Program-made: the position numbers and the translations under genes | Notes under the pieces: generated by a model | Told to the model about the DNA's origin: nothing | What the model saw: the letters and a program-made list of their open reading frames with translations, nothing else | The model's database searches: none | NCBI RefSeq assembly: GCF_036182465.1 | Contig: NZ_CP108081.1 | Span: 6,634,001-6,698,000, forward strand | DNA: 64,000 nucleotides | Origin: Streptomyces sp. NBC_00258 | GTDB taxonomy: Bacteria > Actinomycetota > Actinomycetes > Streptomycetales > Streptomycetaceae | Direction of reading: 5' to 3' | Part shown: piece after piece, positions 23,833 through 30,517 of the stretch | How the letters are laid out: each line of letters begins with the position of its first letter | Position numbering within the stretch: position 1 is the first letter of the stretch

Positions 23833-25410
23833 CTACTCCTCCAACTCCCCGCTGCCGCTGGAGAACTGGGCCAGCCGGAAGATCACGAACTCGGCGGGCT
23901 TGACGGGGGCGATGCCGATCTCGCAGATCACCCGGCCGACGTCCACGGACTCCGGGGGGTTGGTCTCCTCGTCGCACTTGACGTAGAACGCCTCCTCCGG
24001 CCGCTGGCCGAAGAGGGCGCCGCCGCGCCACTCGTTGACGAGGAACGCCGAGACGTTGCGCCGGATCCGGGCCCACAGGTTGTGGTCGTTCGGCTCGAAC
24101 ACCACCCACTGGGTGCCGAGCAGGATCGACTCCTCCAGGTAGTTGAAGTACCTGCGGATGTTGAGGTAGCGCCAGGCCGGGTCGGAGGACATGGTGCGGG
24201 CGCCCCAGACGCGGATGCCGCGGCCCGGGAAGGCGCGGATGCAGTTGACGCCGATGGGGTTGAGCAGGTCCTGCTCGCCGCGGGTGATCTGGAGCTCCAG
24301 GTCCACCGCTCCCCGTACGACCTCGTTGGCGGGCGCCTTGTGCACACCGCGCTCGAAGTCGTTGCGGGCCCAGATGCCGGAGACGTGGCCGCTCGGCGGG
24401 ATCACGCGGGACTGGCCGGTCGCCGGGTCGAAGACCTTGACCCAGGGGTAGTACAGGGCCGCGTACTTGGAGTCGTAGCCCGCGGTCTCCTGGCGCCAGA
24501 CGCGGATCTGACGGGCGTTCAGGCCCGGCGGCGGGTCGATGACGGCGACGCGGTCGCCCATCAGCTCGCAGTGCGCGATGAGGCCGAGCTGGACGGCCTT
24601 CACGGCCTCCAGGTCGATCGCGCCGCGCTGGTAGGCGGCCATCAGGTCCGGGACGGCGACCATGGAGATCTCGTCCACGGCCTCCAGACCGCCGAAGCCG
24701 GTGCGGTCGGCGGAGTCGCCGAGGTAGTGGGCCGGGCCCGGGTGGGAGTCGCTCGCCTTGGAGGGGGTGACGGGGGCGGGGGCGGCGGGGGCCGCCAGGG
24801 CCACGGTCTGGTTGTCGGGGCGCGCGAGCTGGGCGGCGGGCGCCGACTCCTGCACGGTGATGAGCTTGGAGCGCTCCTTCACCTGCGTGACGACGTAGTT
24901 GCGGCCGCCCTTCTTGGCGGTCACGTCGAAGGTCTCGACGGGCTTGTCGCCCTCCTTGACGATCAGCTTGAAGCGCTCGGCGGGGCCCTCGCCCTCGGCG
25001 TCGGCGACCTCGACGCTGAGCGAACCGCCCGCGACGGCGGTCACGCTGAAGGTGCCGAGCTGCTTCGGCTCGCCCGCCGGGAGCGCGGCCGGGGCGGCGG
25101 AGCCGGAGACGGCGGCCGGGGCGCCGTTTCCTGCCGCGCCCTCGGCGGTGCCGCCGACACGGACGACGTACGCGGCGCTGCCGCCGTTGTTGAAGAACCC
25201 GTACACCGAGTGCGCGAGGTAGTAACCGTCGGTGAAGTCGCCGAAGGCCGCGACGTACTGGGACCAGTTGGTCACCAGGGTCGGCTCGTTCAGCGGCCCG
25301 GTCGGCGCGAGCCCGACGAAGGCCGCCACCGAAGTGCCCACCCCCTCGATGGGACGCGAGCCGCTGGCCACCTCCTCGACGTATACGCCGGGCGACAGGT
25401 AGGACGGCAT
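23833..25410 (-). CDS. Contractile sheath protein of eCIS (525 aa)
   Basis: Phage tail sheath family protein (Cis2 equivalent), first gene of the structural operon. The start is ATG 25410 with GGAGAGC upstream. The N-terminus PSYLSPGVYVEEVASGSRPI and EGVGTSVAAFVGLAPTGPL is diagnostic. Residues about 75-240 form a variable surface domain with an Ala/Pro-rich hinge. The C-terminal domain has GRGIRVWGARTMSSDPAWRY, LNIRRYFNYLEESILLGTQW and WARIRRNVSAFL, the interlocking core that joins neighbouring subunits. Length is close to other eCIS sheaths. Confidence 0.96.
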   Translation of the reverse strand: MPSYLSPGVYVEEVASGSRPIEGVGTSVAAFVGLAPTGPLNEPTLVTNWSQYVAAFGDFTDGYYLAHSVYGFFNNGGSAAYVVRVGGTAEGAAGNGAPAAVSGSAAPAALPAGEPKQLGTFSVTAVAGGSLSVEVADAEGEGPAERFKLIVKEGDKPVETFDVTAKKGGRNYVVTQVKERSKLITVQESAPAAQLARPDNQTVALAAPAAPAPVTPSKASDSHPGPAHYLGDSADRTGFGGLEAVDEISMVAVPDLMAAYQRGAIDLEAVKAVQLGLIAHCELMGDRVAVIDPPPGLNARQIRVWRQETAGYDSKYAALYYPWVKVFDPATGQSRVIPPSGHVSGIWARNDFERGVHKAPANEVVRGAVDLELQITRGEQDLLNPIGVNCIRAFPGRGIRVWGARTMSSDPAWRYLNIRRYFNYLEESILLGTQWVVFEPNDHNLWARIRRNVSAFLVNEWRGGALFGQRPEEAFYVKCDEETNPPESVDVGRVICEIGIAPVKPAEFVIFRLAQFSSGSGELEE

Positions 25411-25498
25411 GCTCTGCTCTCCTCGGGGTACGAGACAGGACGCCTCTCACCCTCACGCGCGAAGCGCGTCCCTCGAAACGTCCTGTGGGGCCCGACCG

Positions 25499-25533
25499 GG
25501 GGCAGTTTCTCTGCCCTCAAGGGCAACTGCCAC
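25499..25533 (-). terminator. Hairpin between DUF4157 gene and sheath gene
   Basis: GGCAGTT (25501-25507) pairs with AACTGCC (25525-25531), and an inner GCCC/GGGC pair closes the loop. It lies about 20 nt past the stop of the DUF4157 gene, so the sheath operon probably has its own promoter in 25411-25498, although I cannot pick out the boxes. Confidence 0.6.
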
Positions 25534-25548
25534 CTGTCCGGCGTGCGT

Positions 25549-27219
25549 TCAGCCTCGCAGGGTGATGGTCAGTGCCGCGCCCACCAGATTGGTGCTGGGC
25601 GTGGCCCAGCACTCGTGCCAGCTCCGCCCCGGCTGACTACTGCTGTACATCGCGAAGTACCAGAGGGGATCGCCCCCGTCGAGCGTGGAGCGGGGCGGTT
25701 GTTCGCCGCGCGCGTAGTTCTCCATGGTGACGTAGTCGTTGCCGGCCTTCGCCACCACACCGCCGAAGTGGTACGGCGTGACGCCGGTGATCTCGCCGCT
25801 CCTCATACTCTGCAGCTGCTCCTCGTCGGGCTCCGCCTTGACCATCATCGCGTCCCCGACCTTCGGGAGTTTCGCGTGCTCGTTGAGCTCCAACCGCTTC
25901 AGTACGCGTTCCATCTCGTCCGGCTTCTGCTGGAGCAGTTTCTGGAACAGCCCGCTCATCTGGAGCGTCAGGGTCTCGAAGACGCCGGACTCGGGATCCT
26001 TGACGGACGCCTTGATGCGCTTCTCGTACTTGTTGCCCGGGTCCAGTTTGTCGAGCGCCTTGCCCAGGGACTCCCAGTACACGTCGTCGCCTTTGTAGTC
26101 CACGGAGCGCTGCCCGGTCACGAACTCCGCCATGGCGTTGCAGCGCTGCGGGACGCGCACGTCGAGCCCGTGCTGTTCCTCCGCCGCGTTCGCCTTCGGC
26201 CGTCCCTTCGGCCGGACCTCGTACAGCACCTCCTTGCGACCGGACCCCTCGAAGGTCAGATGCCGGCCGGTCTTCTCCAGCGCGACGCCCCTGCCCTTGG
26301 TGAGGTCCGGCAGTTTGTCGTTGGCGGATTTGATCTTCGCCTCCGTGGCGAAGAAGGTCTTCGGCTCGCCGGCGCCGTGCTGCACGGCGAGCTTGAAGTC
26401 GTCGGAGACGGCCAGCCGGACGCTGTCCTCGTAGACGTAGTGAGGCAGGGGCGGGTCGGTCTGGTCGTACCAGCTGCCCTGCTCGTTCTTGTCCTGCCCG
26501 ACGAAGAACTGCTGGTCGTCCGGGTCCGGGTGCTTGGTCGGGTAGCCCTCCTGGCCCGGCTCGAACACTTGGTACCGCTGCACCGGGGCGGCGCCGCCGT
26601 CCGTACTCGGGCCGCCGGTCCCCGGCATCGTGAGGTTCGGGGCGACGCCTTGGGCGAGCCTGCGCCCGCTCTCGGCCGCGTGCTGCTCGAAGGGGTCGTT
26701 CGGGTGGGAGACCTTCACGCCGGCCCCGTTGTCGGTGCCCGCCACCGGGCCCGACGCCTGCTGCCTGACATGGGTGAGTTCATGGAACATCGTCTCGTCG
26801 TCCACACCCTGTGGACCTACGACGATGTCCTTGCCGCTGGTGTATGCGCGGGCGCCGTACTGCACCGCCGAGCGCTGGGCGACGGCGTCGGTGTGCACGC
26901 GGACGTCTCCGAGGTCCATGCCGAGCCCGTTCTCGGCGCGCTCCCGGATGCGCGGCTCCAGCGGACGCCACGACGAGTGCACCGCGTCGGCGACCGTGTC
27001 CCGCTGGACCACCGCCTGGTCCTCACCGTGTCCGCAGCCGGGCGCGTGCTGGTGCCGGTCCCGCTGGACGGCATGGGCGACCGCCGCGTTTCCGGCCATG
27101 CTCTGGAGGTGGGCAAAGTGGGCCGCAGTCGTCGTCGGCCGCGGGGCGGACGTCCGGGGTGTGCGCCCCCGGTCGCGGCCCGCGTCGAGACCCGTGCCCA
27201 GGCGCTCGTATGCGTGCAT
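25549..27219 (-). CDS. DUF4157 eCIS effector-like protein (556 aa)
   Basis: Putative eCIS cargo or cargo-handling protein. The start is MHAYERLGTGLD (27219). Residues about 25-50 hold an eCIS-type leader (HFAHLQSMAGNAAVAHAVQR). Residues about 75-165 are the DUF4157 domain with a metallopeptidase-like HELTHV motif after MFHELTHVRQQASG. A second VQR (APVQRYQVFEPG) marks the linker to a distinct C-terminal domain of about 340 residues. That domain has a candidate cysteine (PQRCNAMAEFV), a candidate histidine (YHFGGVVAKAGNDYVTMEN) and SWHECW near the end, which could suit a papain-like or deamidase-like toxin; this is inference. No signal peptide is present. Confidence 0.85.
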   Translation of the reverse strand: MHAYERLGTGLDAGRDRGRTPRTSAPRPTTTAAHFAHLQSMAGNAAVAHAVQRDRHQHAPGCGHGEDQAVVQRDTVADAVHSSWRPLEPRIRERAENGLGMDLGDVRVHTDAVAQRSAVQYGARAYTSGKDIVVGPQGVDDETMFHELTHVRQQASGPVAGTDNGAGVKVSHPNDPFEQHAAESGRRLAQGVAPNLTMPGTGGPSTDGGAAPVQRYQVFEPGQEGYPTKHPDPDDQQFFVGQDKNEQGSWYDQTDPPLPHYVYEDSVRLAVSDDFKLAVQHGAGEPKTFFATEAKIKSANDKLPDLTKGRGVALEKTGRHLTFEGSGRKEVLYEVRPKGRPKANAAEEQHGLDVRVPQRCNAMAEFVTGQRSVDYKGDDVYWESLGKALDKLDPGNKYEKRIKASVKDPESGVFETLTLQMSGLFQKLLQQKPDEMERVLKRLELNEHAKLPKVGDAMMVKAEPDEEQLQSMRSGEITGVTPYHFGGVVAKAGNDYVTMENYARGEQPPRSTLDGGDPLWYFAMYSSSQPGRSWHECWATPSTNLVGAALTITLRG

Positions 27220-27524
27220 GTACCGTCCTCTCTCCTCACGCCGTTGTACCGGTGCCACGCCTGTGGCAGAAGAGCCGGAGGGGCACTCCCGGCCCACTCT
27301 GTGCCGGCCGGGTGGCCAACTGGTCTGCTCCTTCAGGCAGCCAACCCTGCCCTCATTCCTGCGGCACGGCTCCGGTGCGAGGTGATGACCGACGACAACC
27401 GGCGGTGGCAGATCGTCCACGGTCGCAGGGCCGGGAGCCGGGGCAGCCGGGCCCGCCTCTTCGGGCACGCATCATGCCCCGAGGCTTCCTGACCCGGCGT
27501 CGGCCCCGCGAGTAGCGTCCGAGG
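27220..27524. other. 305-bp divergent region holding a coding relic
   Basis: This separates the DUF4157 gene (minus) and the first Ig-like membrane protein (plus). The right half contains a degraded lectin-domain fragment (27331-27492, see separate entry). The left half must hold the DUF4157 promoter. I see no clear -35/-10 pair or operator. The GTG start of the 27525 gene has only a weak ribosome site (CCGAGG), so its initiation may be inefficient or leader-dependent. Confidence 0.4.
27331..27492 (+). pseudogene. Relic of a ricin-type lectin domain C-terminus
   Basis: In the frame starting at 27331 the DNA reads LQAANPALIPAARLRC then EVMTDDNRRWQIVHGR. This mirrors the end of the intact downstream gene, which reads LEVAGNDDVREEVTLMLFNC then TVTDDQEWQIIHPDED. 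The shared pattern is Cys-x-V-TDD-WQI-H. No start or N-terminal part belongs to it, and it stops at 27490. It looks like the 3' remnant of a third paralog lost by deletion next to the two intact copies. Confidence 0.55.
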
Positions 27525-28931
27525 GTGAGCCTTTGGACATCTCTGGAACCCGCGTCGGCCACGGTGGATCCGGGCGGCAGCACGCGCGTACGGCTGCGTC
27601 TGCGCAACACCGGTGACGTGGTCGACGAGTACCGCTTCGAGGCGGTCGGCGATGTCGCGCCCTGGACCGTCGTGGAGCCGCAGACCCTGCGGCTCTATCC
27701 CGGCACCACCGGGACGGTGGAGCTGACGTTCGCGCCGCCGCGTACGCCGGACGCGACGGCGGGCCCGAATCCGTACGCCGTGCGCATCACCCCGACCGAG
27801 CATCCCGAGGCGGTCACCGTCCCCGAGGGCAACCTGACCATCACCCCCTTCACGGAGGTGCGGGCGGAGTTGGTGCCGCCGACGGTGAAGGGGCGGTTCC
27901 GGGGGCGGCCGAAGCTTGCTGTCGACAATGTCGGCAATACGAAGGTCACGGCGTCGGTCGCGGGCAGTGACAACGGTGATCAGCTCTCGTACGACCTTCA
28001 TCCGAGCAATGTGCAGATCGAGCCGGGGCGTGCGGCCTTTGTGAAGGCCACGCTCAAGCCCCGGGACATCATCTGGTTCGGGTCGAAGGAGGAGCGGCCG
28101 TACAAGTTCGCCGTGCAGCGGTCGGGAGTCGCTCCGCTGGATGTCGAGGGGACGTATGTGCAGCGGGGGTTCCTGCCGCGCTGGTTGGCCACTTTCCTCG
28201 GTGTCTTCATGGCGCTGGCGATCACCTTCGTGATGCTGTGGATCGCGTACAAGCCCCAGGTCCGCAGCGAGGCCAAGGAACTCCAGGAAGCCGGTGTCAG
28301 CACGCTGGCGCCCAGCCCCTCGGCGAAACCGGTGGCGCCCTCGGCGCCGCCTTCGGCCTCGGAACCGGCCCCGTCCGCCCCTGCGGACAACGGCGGTGGC
28401 GGTGGCGAGCCGAAGCCCGAGCAGACCAAGGAGAAGCCCAAGAGCCTGCTGCCCGCGAGCAACGTCGTCCTGAAGAACCTGTCCACCAAGCTGTGTGCCG
28501 ACATTCCCGGCGAGGGCGTGGGCAAGAGGGACGGCCGGGTCCAGCAGTTCTCCTGCGATCCGACCGCCGCCGACAACCAGCTCTGGAACCTGGAGGTCAA
28601 GGTCAAGAACGGCGGCCCCGGCGGCACTGATCTCATCCAGATCCGCAACGTCAAGGACAAGTTGTGCATGGATCTGCCGAACTTCGGGGCGGCTCCCATT
28701 CACACGAAAATCACGGAGTTCACCTGTGACGGCACGACCAGCGACAACCAGCTGTGGTGGCTCGCGAAGCAGGAGAGCGGCGGCTACTGGATCCGCAACG
28801 CCAAGAGCGACAACAAGTGCCTGGAAGTCGCGGGCAACGACGACGTCCGCGAAGAAGTGACCCTGATGCTCTTCAACTGCACCGTCACCGATGACCAGGA
28901 GTGGCAGATCATCCACCCCGATGAGGACTGA
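27525..28931 (+). CDS. Ig-like membrane protein with ricin-type lectin tail (468 aa)
   Basis: First of two tandem paralogs in the eCIS locus, of the type often labelled hydrolytic protein in databases. Residues 1-205 are two Ig-like beta domains (LEPASATVDPGGSTRVRLRL; VKGRFRGRPKLAVDNVGNTK). A membrane helix is at about 218-243 (WLATFLGVFMALAITFVMLW). A Pro/Ser/Ala linker follows, then a ricin-type beta-trefoil (residues 315-468) with three QxW-like repeats: TAADNQLWNLEV, TTSDNQLWWLAK and TDDQEWQIIH. With no signal peptide the N-terminus is probably inside and the lectin outside. The GTG start has a poor ribosome site. No hydrolase motif is visible despite the database label. Confidence 0.85.
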   Translation: MSLWTSLEPASATVDPGGSTRVRLRLRNTGDVVDEYRFEAVGDVAPWTVVEPQTLRLYPGTTGTVELTFAPPRTPDATAGPNPYAVRITPTEHPEAVTVPEGNLTITPFTEVRAELVPPTVKGRFRGRPKLAVDNVGNTKVTASVAGSDNGDQLSYDLHPSNVQIEPGRAAFVKATLKPRDIIWFGSKEERPYKFAVQRSGVAPLDVEGTYVQRGFLPRWLATFLGVFMALAITFVMLWIAYKPQVRSEAKELQEAGVSTLAPSPSAKPVAPSAPPSASEPAPSAPADNGGGGGEPKPEQTKEKPKSLLPASNVVLKNLSTKLCADIPGEGVGKRDGRVQQFSCDPTAADNQLWNLEVKVKNGGPGGTDLIQIRNVKDKLCMDLPNFGAAPIHTKITEFTCDGTTSDNQLWWLAKQESGGYWIRNAKSDNKCLEVAGNDDVREEVTLMLFNCTVTDDQEWQIIHPDED

Positions 28932-28933
28932 AC

Positions 28934-30367
28934 GTGAGCCTGTGGACTTCCCTGGAACCCGCGTCCGCGACTGTGGACCCCGGTGGCAGTACGACCGTAC
29001 GGCTGCGTCTGCGCAACACCGGTGACGTGGTCGACGAGTACCGCTTCGAGGCGGTCGGCGATGTCGCGCCCTGGACCGTTGTAGAGCCGCAGACCCTGCG
29101 GCTCTATCCCGGCACCACCGGCACGGTGGAGCTGACGTTCGCGCCGCCGCGTACGCCGGACGCGACGGCGGGCCCGAATCCGTACGCCGTGCGCATCACC
29201 CCGACCGAACACCCCGAGGCGGTCACCGTCCCCGAGGGCAACCTCACCATCACCCCCTTCACGGAGGTGCGGGCCGAGCTCGTTCCGCCCACCGTCAAGG
29301 GGCGTTTCCGCGGCCGGCCCAAGCTGGCCGTGGACAATCTCGGCAACACGAAGCTCACCGCCTCGGTCAGTGGCAGTGACAACGGCGATCAGCTCTCGTA
29401 CGACCTTCATCCGAGCAATGTGCAGATCGAGCCCGGCCGTGCGGCGTTCGTGAAGGCGACGTTGAAGCCGCGGCAGATCATCTGGTTCGGGTCGAAGGAG
29501 GAGCGGCCGTACAAGTTCGCCGTCCAGCGGTCGGGAGTCGCGCCGCTCGACGTCGAGGGCACGTATGTGCAGCGCGGGTTCCTGCCGCGCTGGCTGGCCA
29601 CCTTCCTCGGTGTCTTCATGGCGCTGGCGATCACCTTCGTGATGCTGTGGATCGCCTACAAGCCCCAGGTCCGCAGCGAGGCCAAGGAGAGGCTCGACGA
29701 GGCCGGTGTCAGCACGCTGGCGCCCAGTCCCTCGGCGACACCGCCTCCGCCGCCCACTCCCACCGCTCCCGCCTCGACACCCCCGCCCGCGGCACAGTCG
29801 CCGGACGCCGGGGGCGGCGGTGGCGGGGCGGGAGGCGGTTCCGAGGAGGAGAAGAAGAAGGCTCCGGAGAAGACCGCGGCCACCGCCGTCCAGGCACTGG
29901 CCGCGGACGACCCAGGCGGGCGGCACATCTGCTACCGGGCCTTCGTGACGGGCAAGGGCTGGACGGACGCGGTGTGCGACGGCGAGACGGCCGGCACGGT
30001 CGGCGAGGACAAGCCGCTCAAGGCCCTCAACATCGCGGTGTCCGGTGCCAAGCGCACGGGCAGCGCCGCCTTCGTCCACTTCCCGGGGTCGACCGACGGC
30101 AAGGGCCACTACAACGGGAAGCCGTGGTCGTTCGCGCCCGACGGCATCGACAACTATTTCGGCAGCACCAAGCAGGACGCCCCGAACCTGCTCGGCTTCA
30201 CCATCAACGTCGACGACGGCGGCGGCTCCGTCTGCCAGACCACCCATGTCCGCAACGAGGGCTGGCACGGCATGGGCTGCGACAAGCCCGGCGAGGGGGA
30301 GGGCTACATCTTCGGGGGCACCCTCAGCAACGACCTGTGGCTCGAAGCGGTCAAGTTCACCGTGTGA
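28934..30367 (+). CDS. Ig-like membrane protein with ChW-like tail (477 aa)
   Basis: Second paralog, starting 2 nt after the first stops. Residues 1-245, covering both Ig-like domains and the membrane helix, are nearly identical to the first copy at the protein level and very similar in DNA. After the linker the proteins share nothing. This tail (residues about 325-477) has ChW-like (clostridial hydrophobic W) pattern GKGWTDAVCDGETAGTVGED followed by PLKALNIAV, and a second GWHGMGCDKPGEG then LWLEAVKFTV. Four Cys could form disulfides outside the cell. ChW-type repeats are thought to bind carbohydrate or protein at cell surfaces. Tail swapping after duplication is inferred. Confidence 0.85.
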   Translation: MSLWTSLEPASATVDPGGSTTVRLRLRNTGDVVDEYRFEAVGDVAPWTVVEPQTLRLYPGTTGTVELTFAPPRTPDATAGPNPYAVRITPTEHPEAVTVPEGNLTITPFTEVRAELVPPTVKGRFRGRPKLAVDNLGNTKLTASVSGSDNGDQLSYDLHPSNVQIEPGRAAFVKATLKPRQIIWFGSKEERPYKFAVQRSGVAPLDVEGTYVQRGFLPRWLATFLGVFMALAITFVMLWIAYKPQVRSEAKERLDEAGVSTLAPSPSATPPPPPTPTAPASTPPPAAQSPDAGGGGGGAGGGSEEEKKKAPEKTAATAVQALAADDPGGRHICYRAFVTGKGWTDAVCDGETAGTVGEDKPLKALNIAVSGAKRTGSAAFVHFPGSTDGKGHYNGKPWSFAPDGIDNYFGSTKQDAPNLLGFTINVDDGGGSVCQTTHVRNEGWHGMGCDKPGEGEGYIFGGTLSNDLWLEAVKFTV

Positions 30368-30428
30368 GCGGGTGACGCGGCCCCGCGCCCTCTCAGGGGC
30401 GCGGGGTGACACGGGACCGCGCCCCGTA

Positions 30429-30471
30429 AGGGGCGCGGGGAACCGCGCGACCAGCCCCCACCGCCCCGCAG
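30429..30471. repeat. 43-bp dispersed intergenic repeat, copy 2
   Basis: Copy of the element at 4089-4131, here between the convergent ChW-tail gene and the AAA+ gene. Just upstream (30390-30432) are further GGGGCGCGGGG and CGCGCCCC blocks in opposite orientation that could fold as a transcript end for both genes. Confidence 0.75.
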
Positions 30472-30517
30472 CGCACCACAGGGCCCGCCGCAGTTCATCC
30501 GGGCGGCGGGACGACGG

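Noticed and set aside
10845..25410. Prophage or R-type tailocin instead of an eCIS
   Set aside because: There are no lysis cassette, tail fibre, capsid or integrase genes, whereas the AAA+ ATPase, DUF4255, DUF4157 and CisA-like genes are typical of eCIS.
24082..27492. 1136-aa plus-strand frame over sheath and DUF4157 genes
   Set aside because: Antisense to two strongly supported genes. Only its last part (27331-27492) shows homology, and I list that as a lectin relic.
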